DNA of 64,000 nucleotides from Bacteroidota bacterium (lineage in GTDB: Bacteria > Bacteroidota > Bacteroidia > Bacteroidales > JAAUTT01), in contig JAEYWD010000067.1 of NCBI GenBank assembly GCA_023429135.1, positions 1-64,000 on the forward strand. The letters are read 5' to 3'. Below the pieces are notes generated by a model. It made no database searches, was not told the DNA's origin, and saw nothing but the letters and a program-made list of their open reading frames with translations. Position numbers and translations under genes: made by a program. Each line of letters starts with the position of its first letter. Positions within the stretch are counted from its first letter, which is position 1. Below are positions 33,275-42,974 of this stretch, one piece after another.

Positions 33275-34957
33275 TTAGTAACCTGGATTCTGGACGAGTT
33301 TGTCATTTGTTGCAAAAGCGCCGGTAGGGATGGGGAAAATGCGTTTGTGGGTACTGTTATCCGTTTTAAATCCCCAGTTTCCTTCAAATTTGCCAAAGCG
33401 GATCATATCGGTTCTGTGGCATTCTTCCCAGGCAAACTCGCGACATCTTTCGCTATATATCGACTCAAGATCAACTGTAGTCCATGCGGCTGAAGTAGAT
33501 CGTTTGGCTCTTAAATCATTAATCAGCGAAAGGGCTGTTTGTCCGAGTGTTGGAGTGCCACCACGCAGAATGGCTTCCGATTTCATCAAAATAATATCGG
33601 AATACCTGAAAATAGGAACATCGTTATTCTGATTTCTATTAAGGGTATTGGTATAATCGGGATAGAATTTAATGTTTCTATAACCCATATTCCAGGCAGT
33701 TTCATCATTACCTACATCAAGAGTTGCAGCATTTACTCCCGGAACGCCTGTTCTGAAAGTTAAACCAGGACTTAAAACCAAAGGATAAATGTATTCCTTG
33801 GTTGGTTCGCTTCCGGTGTAACCTGCATCGTAACCTAAATTGGTGGTTCTGACCATAATTTGGCTTCCGTCAGGCCAGTATTGCTGTCCGGTTAACCATT
33901 GATTATTTCTGATATCGTTAGGATCGTTAAAATGAGCATAGTATTCAGGTAAAGTGCTCCGTGGACCGCTGGGTTTATTGTTAACCAGTCCCGAATTGGG
34001 ATAAGATTTGCCCATGATAGGATTGGTAACAGAACCATTGGTTGAACCGGAATATTTATAACGGATACCAAGGTTTCTGTTCAAATCGTACCTGGCATGG
34101 AACATATAGTTTCCGGAAAATGTAACATCGAATGGGATAGCAAAAATGAATTCTTTCATTTTTGGTCCATTATCCGGGTAAAACATTTTTAAATAAGAAT
34201 CCCGGGCCTCAATTGTATAAAGTCCTGAATTGATTATACTGTCGCACGATTTGATACAATCGTTATTACGCTGTGTTCCAGTATAAACTTCGGCATTTAA
34301 ATACATTCTTGCCAGCAATGCATGAGCCATATAAGCATTGGGCCTGCCATATATTTCCTGTCCTGATACACGTTTCAGATAAGGTAAGGCATCTTTTATT
34401 TCTTCTTCAATAAAAGCAAATACCTGCGCCCTGGGGGTATTGGTATGCAATTCTTTCGATGGATAAACTGTATCGATGGGAACATTACCAAAAGCATCCA
34501 TTAACCAGTAATAAGACAATGCCCTGATCATCTTTAATTCGGCTATTGCAGTTTTCTTTGCAGAAGATTCAGGAGCAGTACCAAGTATATAAAGAGTCTG
34601 ATTGGTTGTACCAATTAAATTGGTCTGGCTCCACCATAAGCTTCCAATAATTGAGTTGTCTTTTGTCCAGGAGTGTAAATGCAATTCCATATACTTACCT
34701 CCATCATACCAGTTACCACCAAAAGCAGGAAGAATAGATTCATCGGATGCAATTGACTGGGTCCAGAATACATCACCGGTATAAACCCCGCGTAAGGTGC
34801 TGTAAACGGTTCCTGTTAGAGAATTAAACTGTTCTTCAGTTAAAGGAAAAACGTCGGAAGTCAACCGTGATGACAAATCAACTTCGATATCATGGCAAGC
34901 GCCGAATAGACTGGCAAAGGCCAATAAAACTAATATATGTTTGAATATCTTTTTCAT
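33275..34957 (-). CDS. SusD/RagB-family glycan-binding lipoprotein
   Basis: About 560 residues from the ATG at 34957 (a TTG at 34969 is in frame but upstream of the signal sequence). Lipobox L-F-G-A-C21. SusD-type tetratricopeptide body: S-x-W-W-S-Q-T-N-L, A-E-L-K-M-I-R-A-L-S-Y-Y-W-L-M-D-A-F-G and the C-terminal P-I-F-R-Y-S-D-I-I-L-M-K-S-E-A motif, then E-R-C-R-E-F-A-W-E-E-C-H-R. SusD lids the SusC barrel and binds the oligosaccharide before import. It is the direct partner of the SusC gene that ends 23 bp before it. Confidence 0.95.
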   Translation of the reverse strand: MKKIFKHILVLLAFASLFGACHDIEVDLSSRLTSDVFPLTEEQFNSLTGTVYSTLRGVYTGDVFWTQSIASDESILPAFGGNWYDGGKYMELHLHSWTKDNSIIGSLWWSQTNLIGTTNQTLYILGTAPESSAKKTAIAELKMIRALSYYWLMDAFGNVPIDTVYPSKELHTNTPRAQVFAFIEEEIKDALPYLKRVSGQEIYGRPNAYMAHALLARMYLNAEVYTGTQRNNDCIKSCDSIINSGLYTIEARDSYLKMFYPDNGPKMKEFIFAIPFDVTFSGNYMFHARYDLNRNLGIRYKYSGSTNGSVTNPIMGKSYPNSGLVNNKPSGPRSTLPEYYAHFNDPNDIRNNQWLTGQQYWPDGSQIMVRTTNLGYDAGYTGSEPTKEYIYPLVLSPGLTFRTGVPGVNAATLDVGNDETAWNMGYRNIKFYPDYTNTLNRNQNNDVPIFRYSDIILMKSEAILRGGTPTLGQTALSLINDLRAKRSTSAAWTTVDLESIYSERCREFAWEECHRTDMIRFGKFEGNWGFKTDNSTHKRIFPIPTGAFATNDKLVQNPGY

Positions 34958-34980
34958 AATTAAACTCAATTAATTAACGA

Positions 34981-37900
34981 TTAAAATGTAACATTTACAC
35001 CAAACAGGAAGGTTCTGGTTTTTGGATAGAAATTATTGTAATCCACTCCCGGAGCCGCTCCACCCTGGTTAACTTCAGGATCTAAACCTTTATAGCCCGT
35101 AATTACGAAAACGTTATTTACAGTAGTATAAACTCTGAATTGTTTCAATCTTAATTTGGCGGCATTAAAGGTATAACCAAGGGTAGCGTTATCCAGTCTG
35201 AAATAACTTCCATCTTCGATATAGCGTGTTGAGTAAAAACCTGCTTTTGAATCAGTCATTTTTTCGCCGGCTGCATCGGCCGAAATGTTATTGGTTGCAG
35301 CTACGGCAACATTGAAGAGGTCGGCACGGGTTGCATTAAATATTTTATTCCCGTAAACACCACGGCAAAACAGCGATAAATCCAGATTTTTATAACGGAA
35401 ATTGTTCGACCAGCCAAGGATTATTTTCGGCTGCGGACTTCCTGCTAAATGGTAGTCTTTTCCAATAACAGGCGCATTTGTAAGAGATCCGTCGCTTGCA
35501 ACAAACTGAGATAGTCCGTTGGCATCTTTGCCTGCATATTTAAGTGTGAAAAACTGCCCAAGCGGAACCCCTTCTTTTAATAACTGGAGAGAACTTCCTG
35601 TTTGTCCGCTACCTTCAGGATTGGAGTATCCGATTGAATCCTTGAGATTAGTAATAGGATTTAAAAGACTGGTAACTTTATTACTGTTATGGGCAATGTT
35701 AAAGTTCGAAGTCCAGTTGAAATCCCTGGTAGTTACAATATTTGCATTGACAGTGAACTCAATACCTTTGTTATTGATATTTCCACCATTTGCTGTAATA
35801 TTGCCGCCAGGAACCAGTGCTGCATCAACACGGTATCCGAAAATCATACCTGTAGTATTTTTATCATAAAGTTCTACCGAACTAGTAATTCTATCATCAA
35901 GGAACCCGAAATCGAAACCTAAATTCTTGGTTGCTGTTTCTTCCCATTGTAAATCGGGGTTAGCACCCTGTACAGGACCATAAGCTGCAACAAGAACACC
36001 ATTGGAATAATATGTACCTGATTTGCCATACAAGAGTTTGGCTGTATAAGCATTCACTCCGAAAGAGTTACCTGTTACGCCATAACTGGCTCTTAACTTC
36101 AAAGTTGAAAAGATAGTCTGGCTTTTCATAAAGGTTTCCTGGTCGACTCTCCATCCCAAACTCACTGAGGGGAAGTAGCCCCATTCTTTATTAGCACCGA
36201 ATACGGAACTACCATCTCTTCTTAATGAGGCTTGTAATAAATATTTATCTCCAAAACTATAATTTAAACGGGCGAAATCGGAGATGAACTTGGTTTCCTG
36301 GTAAGAATCGCCACCTAAATCTATTACATAACCTGATATTGAATAAGGAGAACCTATCCCAAGGTTATTAAAACCAACATTATCTGTTGGGAAGTTAGTA
36401 CTGGAGGCCTGGAAACCATCTCCCGAAACATTATTCTGGTAGGAATATCCTGCAACCGCTACAATATTGTGTTTCCCAAAAGTCTTATTCCAGGTAATAT
36501 AATTTTCTAAGGTTTTATTGGTAGTTTGGTAAGTATTCCTGATTGCAGAACCATTTACACCAAAAATGCTACCTATTAAATATTTACCAACCCCTATACC
36601 AGGATCGGGATTGTTGTAAAAACCTGCAGTAGGATAATTAGAAAAATAGCTGTCATAAAACTCACCGTGCAATGATGTAACGTTCTGATAAGCAATATTC
36701 AGGTTATACGAAAAACCCAAAGGCAGTTTCACCTCGGTGGTAAAATTACCTACCAACCCATTGTATTTTGTTTTATCCTGGGCATGGTTCATCATAGCCA
36801 ATGGATTATAATACTGTGAGGTATTCAGGTTTTCGAAATAAGAACCATCCGCATTCATAACAGGCGAAACCGGTAAATGCTTGGTCATTTGCAACAGAAC
36901 AATATTTTGCAGAGGTACATAATTTGAGTTTGTGAGTGAATTAGCTACATTCAATCCAAATTTTACCTTGTCTTTGAATGCATATTGTTCAACCGATAAT
37001 CTTAAAATTGTTCTGTTTAACGCACTGTTTTTCAGGATACCTTCTTTATCGAAATAATTGATGCTGGCGCTATAGGTGTTGTGCTCCGTTCCTCCACTGA
37101 ATGAAAGATTGTGATTATGTGAAACTGCTGAAGATCTTTCAATAACTTCCTGCCAATCGGTATCCGCTCCAAGGTCATCATTGGGAGAAAATGCAGAATT
37201 GTTAGCTTTCAGAAAATCCCTCAATTGCTGAGAATTCATTAAATCGAGCTTGTTACTTACTTTTTCGACGCCAACATAGCCGTTATAAGCTATTTGCATC
37301 GAACCTTTCTTCCCCTTTTTGGTAGTCACCATTATAACACCATTCGATGCCTTATTACCATAAATTGCTGTAGCCGCAGCATCTTTTAAAACATCAATGG
37401 TTTGAATATCCGCAGGAGCAACCGTAGAAATGTCAGCTCCGGGAACACCATCGATAACATAGAATGGTCCCTGTGGACTGTTTACAGTTGAAGCTCCTCT
37501 TAAAACCATAGCGGCTGGTCTGTTGGGGTCTCCGCTTGAACTCATGTTTAACCCCGAAACTTTACCCTGAATGAGTTGACCTACATCGCTAATAGCTCCT
37601 GTGTTTAAATCTTCAGATTTTACTGAAGAAATTGAGCTCGTTAAAACTTTACGGGAGTTTTTACCGTAACCCACTACAACTACCTCATCAAGCTTTTTGA
37701 TATCGGCAATAAGAGATACGTTAATCTCTTTACGTCCTCCAACAGCTACTTTTTCAGAATTGTAACCTACAAAAGAAAAATTGAGGATTGCATCGGGGCC
37801 AGGAATTTCGAGTGAATACCGTCCGTCAATATCCGTTACAACACCGCTGGTGGTGCCTTCCACTGTAATATTAACTCCAGGCAAAGGCTCCATGGAGGTG

Positions 37901-38313
37901 GCGTCGGTAACAGTTCCTTTAACCGTCATTTGCTGTATAAAATTCATTTCCGGAGCTATAACCACCACATGGTTATCAAAAATTTTGTACGAGATATTGG
38001 AGGAGGAGAAAATAGAGCTCAATACCTCTTCAATGCTAAGTTTATTAGCTGATAAGGTAACTTTTTTGTCGAGTTCCGACAGATCGTCGTTAAAGAAAAA
38101 ACGAAAATCCGATTTAGTTTCAATAATTTTTAAGACGTCCTTAACACTTGTTCCAGACACAGTAAAGTCAATTTTTTGACTTTGGGAGAAAACAGAAGCC
38201 GAAACATTCAATGTTAACACCAGAGTTAAGAAAAGTGATAGTCTCATAATAAGTAGTAATTTTTTTATTCGGTCGGGACGAACAAATCTATCCCACAATG
38301 AAATTTTTTTCAT
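34981..38313 (-). CDS. SusC/RagA-family TonB-dependent transporter with N-terminal STN domain
   Basis: 1110 residues. After a signal peptide (about 1-45), the order is: an STN (secretin/TonB N-terminal) domain about 48-118 (V-L-K-I-I-E-T-K-S-D-F-R-F-F), a carboxypeptidase-D-like regulatory domain about 130-205 (G-T-V-T-D-A-T-S-M-E-P-L-P-G-V-N) and a TonB-box-like D-E-V-V-V-V-G-Y-G about 207. The plug (about 220-330) and the 22-strand barrel follow, ending in G-V-N-V-T-F. The STN domain is the part that signals through FecR anti-sigma factors in related systems and matches the sigma/FecR pair just upstream. Two perfect hairpins lie in its 5' leader. Confidence 0.96.
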   Translation of the reverse strand: MKKISLWDRFVRPDRIKKLLLIMRLSLFLTLVLTLNVSASVFSQSQKIDFTVSGTSVKDVLKIIETKSDFRFFFNDDLSELDKKVTLSANKLSIEEVLSSIFSSSNISYKIFDNHVVVIAPEMNFIQQMTVKGTVTDATSMEPLPGVNITVEGTTSGVVTDIDGRYSLEIPGPDAILNFSFVGYNSEKVAVGGRKEINVSLIADIKKLDEVVVVGYGKNSRKVLTSSISSVKSEDLNTGAISDVGQLIQGKVSGLNMSSSGDPNRPAAMVLRGASTVNSPQGPFYVIDGVPGADISTVAPADIQTIDVLKDAAATAIYGNKASNGVIMVTTKKGKKGSMQIAYNGYVGVEKVSNKLDLMNSQQLRDFLKANNSAFSPNDDLGADTDWQEVIERSSAVSHNHNLSFSGGTEHNTYSASINYFDKEGILKNSALNRTILRLSVEQYAFKDKVKFGLNVANSLTNSNYVPLQNIVLLQMTKHLPVSPVMNADGSYFENLNTSQYYNPLAMMNHAQDKTKYNGLVGNFTTEVKLPLGFSYNLNIAYQNVTSLHGEFYDSYFSNYPTAGFYNNPDPGIGVGKYLIGSIFGVNGSAIRNTYQTTNKTLENYITWNKTFGKHNIVAVAGYSYQNNVSGDGFQASSTNFPTDNVGFNNLGIGSPYSISGYVIDLGGDSYQETKFISDFARLNYSFGDKYLLQASLRRDGSSVFGANKEWGYFPSVSLGWRVDQETFMKSQTIFSTLKLRASYGVTGNSFGVNAYTAKLLYGKSGTYYSNGVLVAAYGPVQGANPDLQWEETATKNLGFDFGFLDDRITSSVELYDKNTTGMIFGYRVDAALVPGGNITANGGNINNKGIEFTVNANIVTTRDFNWTSNFNIAHNSNKVTSLLNPITNLKDSIGYSNPEGSGQTGSSLQLLKEGVPLGQFFTLKYAGKDANGLSQFVASDGSLTNAPVIGKDYHLAGSPQPKIILGWSNNFRYKNLDLSLFCRGVYGNKIFNATRADLFNVAVAATNNISADAAGEKMTDSKAGFYSTRYIEDGSYFRLDNATLGYTFNAAKLRLKQFRVYTTVNNVFVITGYKGLDPEVNQGGAAPGVDYNNFYPKTRTFLFGVNVTF

Positions 38314-38347
38314 ATTTTCGATTCGGATTAATTCAACATATGTTTTT

Positions 38348-38373
38348 AAGATATTCTTGGCAGAGAATATCTT
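38348..38373. promoter_or_regulatory. Perfect hairpin in the 5' leader of susC (1)
   Basis: AAGATATTCT / AGAATATCTT arms around a 6-nt loop, about 35 bp before the SusC start on the minus strand. No T-run follows, so a leader regulatory structure is more likely than a terminator. Confidence 0.5.
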
Positions 38374-38389
38374 CTAAAAATGGTTGTGG

Positions 38390-38416
38390 AGCTGGATTTA
38401 TCTGATAAGTCCAGCT
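38390..38416. promoter_or_regulatory. Hairpin in the 5' leader of susC (2)
   Basis: AGCTGGA / TCCAGCT outer arms with TTATC / GATAA inside, separated by single unpaired bases. With the preceding hairpin it could form a small regulatory leader between fecR and susC. Confidence 0.5.
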
Positions 38417-38480
38417 TTTCATTTTTCAAGGATTTCTGTTTTTCATAGTATATTAGTTAGAGTTTAATTGTTTTGTTCTG

Positions 38481-39617
38481 TTATCTTTTTAAGAATCCCT
38501 TATATTTTTCTTTTAAAGCATTGTCGATTTTCAAATCGATATATCCTTTGTTCAACGTATATTTCACGGGAACGGTATACCGCAGGTAATCCATTACCTG
38601 CTCAATTGTTTCATTTTCGATGGTACCACTGAATTTGAATGCTCCAAGCTCTTCCGATAGAATATTGATCTTTATATTGTACCGGCGTTCCAACATAACA
38701 GCAAGTTTATCCACAGTTTCGCCCTGAATGATCCATCGCTTGTCTTTCCACGAAATAGTTGCTTCCGTGTTGACTTCGTCTTTAATTACAGCATTTTCAA
38801 CCTGAGATATGGTCGAACTTTGCTCCTTTGCTATGTCTGCATCTTTTTTAGCGCTCTCTGCAGGTTCGGGATTTGCATTATCTTTCAAAAAGACAAGCTC
38901 CTGCTTAGGTTTTAAGGTATAGGAAAAGTTCTTTTCCGAATTCTCAAGCTTAACTATACCTTCCACCAAAGTAGTTGTTACCGATTTTTCGTTAGGATAG
39001 GCTTTAACATTAAAGGCTGTGCCTACTGCTTTAACATTCAATTCGTTTGTGTGAACCACAAAAGGCCATTCTTTATTGGAAGCTACATTGAAAAAGGCTT
39101 CTCCCGAAAGGTAAACATCTCTTTGCTTATCGGAAAAGTTTACCGGGTATTTAAGCGAGGAGCCTGCATTCAGCCAAACAACTGTACCATCCTGTAGTTC
39201 CATACGCATTTTTGACCCAAGTGGTGTTTGGATAATGCAGTAAGGATTTGTGGAAGTAGGTTTTTCTTTGAGCATTAACCAGGTTGCAAAAGACCCCAGG
39301 GAAACCAAAGCTACCCAAATAGCCGCGGTGCGTAATATTCGGAAGATAGATTTTTTTATATTACTGCCAGTTTCAATTTCGGATTGAAGCGATAATTTCA
39401 GCTCTTCCCATTTAATATCCTGTTTGGATGGTATATTGCTATCACTATAATTTCCCGAAGCTATCCAGCTTTGTTTCAGTTCTTCAAAAATGATTTTGTT
39501 CTGTTCGTTTTTTAAAAGATTTTGTAATTCTTCCCGTTCTGGAGTAGTTATTTTTCCTGATAAGAATTTGATCCCCAGGTCAAAAAGAATAGAATCGTTG
39601 TAATCAGTTGCGTTCAT
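38481..39617 (-). CDS. FecR-family anti-sigma factor
   Basis: 378 residues. The N-terminal cytoplasmic helical part (about 1-85) is followed by one transmembrane helix at about 90-110 and a periplasmic FecR domain (about 125-225: T-P-L-G-S-K-M-R-M-E-L-Q-D-G-T-V-V-W-L-N, Y-P-V-N-F). The C-terminal DUF4974 domain contains E-N-E-T-I-E-Q-V-M-D-Y-L-R. FecR proteins receive a signal from the STN domain of a TonB-dependent transporter and activate their cognate sigma factor. It lies 55 bp after the sigma gene and before SusC. Confidence 0.93.
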   Translation of the reverse strand: MNATDYNDSILFDLGIKFLSGKITTPEREELQNLLKNEQNKIIFEELKQSWIASGNYSDSNIPSKQDIKWEELKLSLQSEIETGSNIKKSIFRILRTAAIWVALVSLGSFATWLMLKEKPTSTNPYCIIQTPLGSKMRMELQDGTVVWLNAGSSLKYPVNFSDKQRDVYLSGEAFFNVASNKEWPFVVHTNELNVKAVGTAFNVKAYPNEKSVTTTLVEGIVKLENSEKNFSYTLKPKQELVFLKDNANPEPAESAKKDADIAKEQSSTISQVENAVIKDEVNTEATISWKDKRWIIQGETVDKLAVMLERRYNIKINILSEELGAFKFSGTIENETIEQVMDYLRYTVPVKYTLNKGYIDLKIDNALKEKYKGFLKR

Positions 39618-39672
39618 AATAATGTTTCTGTTAAGTAATACACCGGGTCACTACAAATGGGTGACAATATTT

Positions 39673-40257
39673 TTAGAAATTTTTTACGGCGGATTTTACG
39701 GATTCATTTAACTTAGCCATAGCCCTCGATAATTGGGTTTTAACTGTATTGATTGAAATGTCCAGTTGAGTAGCTATTTCCTGGTAGGATTTGTCGTGAA
39801 AACGGCATAGTAAAAATACTTCCCGGCACTGATCGGGTAATTTCATTATTGAATCGTGCACCAAAGCTGAAAGTTGCTCCGAGGCCAGATATTCGAAATA
39901 ATTATTTGAAGCATTTTCGTCTATTAATTGAAACCTTCCTTCCAATTCCGAAATAAATTCCGGACTGAGGTGAACAATTTTTTTTTCGTTTCTGATAAAA
40001 TTTAAGCAATTGTTATGCACACATCTGTAAAGGAATGCTTTTATTGAACGGGTTTCGTCAATAGAGAAACGGATTTCCCATATTTTAATAAAAGTTTCCT
40101 GTACAATTTCATCTGCAATATCGGATCGTTTTACATATGTGTTTGCAAAATGAATCAACGTATTGTAGTACAACCTGAATAAAATTTCAAAAGCTGATTG
40201 CTCGCCTCTCTTGATCAAACGAATCAGTTCACTCTCAAATAGCTTTTCTTTACTCAC
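39673..40257 (-). CDS. ECF sigma factor of the polysaccharide locus
   Basis: 194 residues with a GTG start; a stop codon lies two codons upstream, so no earlier start is possible. Region 2: F-E-I-L-F-R-L-Y-Y-N-T-L-I-H-F-A-N-T-Y and E-I-V-Q-E-T-F-I-K-I-W-E. Region 4: L-P-D-Q-C-R-E-V-F-L-L and the HTH S-Y-Q-E-I-A-T-Q-L-D-I-S-I-N-T-V-K-T-Q-L-S. It directs transcription of the SusC/SusD locus once FecR is triggered (known family mechanism; target promoters not identified here). Confidence 0.94.
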   Translation of the reverse strand: MSKEKLFESELIRLIKRGEQSAFEILFRLYYNTLIHFANTYVKRSDIADEIVQETFIKIWEIRFSIDETRSIKAFLYRCVHNNCLNFIRNEKKIVHLSPEFISELEGRFQLIDENASNNYFEYLASEQLSALVHDSIMKLPDQCREVFLLCRFHDKSYQEIATQLDISINTVKTQLSRAMAKLNESVKSAVKNF

Positions 40258-40373
40258 GATTTATGTTTCAACTGTCACGCTAATATAAACCAATTTTTAA
40301 AATTTTACTTTAAGCAATGATTAAAGATGGTTAGGAAACAGTTGTAATAAGCGGGAGGGTGTTTTGGAAAATA

Positions 40374-40408
40374 AAACCCTTTCAGGTTTTTAAAACCTGA
40401 AAGGGTTT
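40374..40408. terminator. Perfect 35-nt palindrome P1 (repeat-type terminator)
   Basis: 17-nt arms around a single T: AAACCCTTTCAGGTTTT and its mirror. It lies 29 bp after the DPP III stop (minus strand). Near-identical copies occur at 46724-46756 and 53549-53581, always just after a stop codon. Confidence 0.85.
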
Positions 40409-40436
40409 CTATGTATGATTTATAACAGATCCAACC

Positions 40437-42482
40437 TTAATTATAAGTTGGTAAAAACGAATTCTCTTTGGAATATTGCATCATCTGTCCGGTAAAATCC
40501 GAAGGATAAACAATTTTAACATCGGTTATTTCACCATCTTTTTCTTCAGCAACAAATTCAGGGTTGATAAAACCACTGTAGGGAGCCAGATTTAACTTTG
40601 CATAACGTTCTTTTACTTCTTTGTGAAGTTCAGGATCGACTTTTACAGCATAGTTTTCAACCAAAGCTTTTCCGGCTGCATAATCGCCTTCCGATTTAAT
40701 TCTCTGAACTTCCTTTAAAAGCTCGCCGAAAAGGGTACGAAGCTTATTATAATCGTTTATGCGGAAATAGGTTTCGCCTTCTTTGGTTACCTTTTCAATA
40801 ACATTATCCTTCTGACCTTTTTCGAAGCACCATTTGGCAATAAGCTGACGGTTACGCATGTGGGCTTCTTCGATGTTCTTTCCTAATTCGATGCGGGTAA
40901 GCTGGGTCATTAAACCGTTGCGGATATATTTCAGATATTCGGCATGAGCTGCTTCAACCGTCGGAATTAAGCCAAGATCAACCATTTTTTGGTCGGCGAG
41001 GTAATACAGTGCAAATAAATCGGCACGGGTTTCTTCGAGTGTCGATTGATAATTTTTAAGCGCTTCGGAACTAACTCCAGGTAATAGCTGACCCGAACCA
41101 TGTCCCAGACATTCGTGTAGGTCGGTATGCAGATTATCGGTCATAAAGCCATATTTTTCAATCAGGTCAATTTCTGCCTGGTCGTACGAAAATTCTTCAA
41201 GAAAGCCATTTCCTTGCGCAGCTTTATCATAGGCGTAAGTAACGTTTTCAATTGTAACCGATTTCGATCCGTGTTCTTTTCTGATCCAATCGGCATTAGG
41301 TAAGTTGATGCCGATGGCTGTGGATGGCGCAAGATCACCGGCAAGTTGCACGGTTGTGATTACTTTTGCCGTAACACCTTTCACTTTTTCTTTTCTGAAA
41401 CGTGGATCTATGGGCGAGTTATCTTCGAACCACTGGGCGTTTTCGCTGATAATTTCGGTACGTTTGGTAGCTTTCAGATCTTTGAAGTTTACAACAGCCT
41501 CCCAGGTGGCTTTAATGCCAAGAGGATCTTCATAATTTTCGATAAAGCCGTTTACAAAGTCAATTCTCGAAAGGGTATCTTTTAACCATGCAATGTTGTA
41601 GTCGTCCCAGGTTTTAAGATCGCCCGTATTGTAATACGAAATAAGCTTTGAGATATAATCTTTCTGAAGATCGTTTTCGGCAACAGCTTGTGCCTTTTCC
41701 AGCCATTTTACAATTTCTTTGATGGCTGCACCATAAAGGCCGTCAGTTTTGTAAGTCAGTTCTACCAGTTTACCATTCTGCTTTACAAGTTTAGAGTTTA
41801 ATCCATACGAAAGAGGTTGCTCATCTTTCGGGTTCTTCATGGCTTCATAGAACTTAACTGCTTCGTCTTCGGTAACATCGTCATAAAAATTTACTGCCGA
41901 GGCTTTAATCATATCCGACGACGGATCCTGACTAACCTTTTTTGGAAGAACTGTTGGATCGAACATCACCGGAAGAATTTCTTCAAGAAAAGCATCAACA
42001 TTCTGGCCATCTTTCAAAGGAAGTTTCGACTGGTCGGCTGCTTTCACAAGTTCGGTGAAATATTCCTTCGAGAATGCCGGCAGGAATTTTTCAGATCCAT
42101 AATGATGGTAGATACCGTTTGAAAACCATACCCGTTTTGTATAAACCATTAAATCCTGGAATTCCTTGGCTTCGCGATCGCCTTTGTAGTTTTCAAAAAT
42201 ATTCTCAAGGGTGCGACGGATGGCCAGGTTATACTCACCATTCTGGGCATAAATAATATCGCGGCCCGCCATTGCTGCTTTGCTTAGAAAATAAAGCAGT
42301 TTCTTCTGATTCAGACTTAAACTGTCGAATTCCGGAACCTGATAACGCAAAATTTTAAGGTCGGCAAACTGCTCCGAAAAGAACTTGAAGTTTTCGGCAG
42401 GTGCACTACTTTTTTCTCCCTGTTTACACGAGGATACAATGGAACAAATCATAATAGAAATGATTAAAACTTTAGTTTTCAT
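40437..42482 (-). CDS. Lipoprotein dipeptidyl-peptidase III (family M49)
   Basis: About 681 residues from the ATG at 42482; an in-frame ATG at 42497 would add five residues before the signal sequence. Lipobox I-V-S-S-C. The M49 zinc motif H-E-C-L-G-H-G-S-G lies about residue 455 and the second Glu motif E-E-T-R-A-D-L-F-A-L-Y about 485. M49 enzymes remove N-terminal dipeptides from short oligopeptides. Many bacterial family members are cytosolic; the lipobox here predicts envelope location. The gene ends at the P1 palindrome. Confidence 0.92.
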   Translation of the reverse strand: MKTKVLIISIMICSIVSSCKQGEKSSAPAENFKFFSEQFADLKILRYQVPEFDSLSLNQKKLLYFLSKAAMAGRDIIYAQNGEYNLAIRRTLENIFENYKGDREAKEFQDLMVYTKRVWFSNGIYHHYGSEKFLPAFSKEYFTELVKAADQSKLPLKDGQNVDAFLEEILPVMFDPTVLPKKVSQDPSSDMIKASAVNFYDDVTEDEAVKFYEAMKNPKDEQPLSYGLNSKLVKQNGKLVELTYKTDGLYGAAIKEIVKWLEKAQAVAENDLQKDYISKLISYYNTGDLKTWDDYNIAWLKDTLSRIDFVNGFIENYEDPLGIKATWEAVVNFKDLKATKRTEIISENAQWFEDNSPIDPRFRKEKVKGVTAKVITTVQLAGDLAPSTAIGINLPNADWIRKEHGSKSVTIENVTYAYDKAAQGNGFLEEFSYDQAEIDLIEKYGFMTDNLHTDLHECLGHGSGQLLPGVSSEALKNYQSTLEETRADLFALYYLADQKMVDLGLIPTVEAAHAEYLKYIRNGLMTQLTRIELGKNIEEAHMRNRQLIAKWCFEKGQKDNVIEKVTKEGETYFRINDYNKLRTLFGELLKEVQRIKSEGDYAAGKALVENYAVKVDPELHKEVKERYAKLNLAPYSGFINPEFVAEEKDGEITDVKIVYPSDFTGQMMQYSKENSFLPTYN

Positions 42483-42563
42483 AAGAATAACGTTCATATG
42501 TTAGGCCGACCAATTTAGTAAAAAATTGGTGATACTTGCATGCTGTTTAACCACTGGTCGTAA

Positions 42564-42974
42564 CTAGTTTTCACCTGCCGGAATGAATTTCAGTGAGGCT
42601 GAGTTAATACAGTAACGGAGCCCGGTAGGAGCGGGGCCGTCGTTAAAAACATGGCCCAGATGTGCATCACATTTTATACAGGTAACTTCGGTGCGGGTCA
42701 TTCCATGGCTCCTGTCTAAAATAAAATTGATGAGGGTTTTATCTGCGGCATCGCTAAATGCTGGCCATCCGCAACCGGAGTTATATTTCTGTGATGATGT
42801 GAACAGAATTGTTCCGCAGGCAACGCAGGCGTATTTCCCCGGTTGATAGAATTTGTCGTATTCGCCGGTAAAAGGTCGTTCCGTTCCTTTTTCGCGCGTA
42901 ACATGAAATTGCATAGGAGTGAGAATTTGTTTCCATTCTTCATCCGTCTTTATAATTTTATCAGTTGTTTCCAT
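42564..42974 (-). CDS. msrB: Peptide-methionine (R)-S-oxide reductase
   Basis: 136 residues. Zinc CXXC pairs C50/C53 and C99/C102, the block G-C-G-W-P-A-F-S-D (with a possible resolving C68) and the catalytic R-Y-C-I-N-S (C122) are all visible. MsrB reduces protein-bound Met-R-sulfoxide. No signal peptide, so cytosolic. It lies in reverse orientation between DPP III and a low-complexity spacer. Confidence 0.97.
   Translation of the reverse strand: METTDKIIKTDEEWKQILTPMQFHVTREKGTERPFTGEYDKFYQPGKYACVACGTILFTSSQKYNSGCGWPAFSDAADKTLINFILDRSHGMTRTEVTCIKCDAHLGHVFNDGPAPTGLRYCINSASLKFIPAGEN

Noticed and set aside
38348..38416. Terminator between fecR and susC
   Set aside because: Both hairpins lack a following T-run on the minus strand, so I keep them as leader structures instead.
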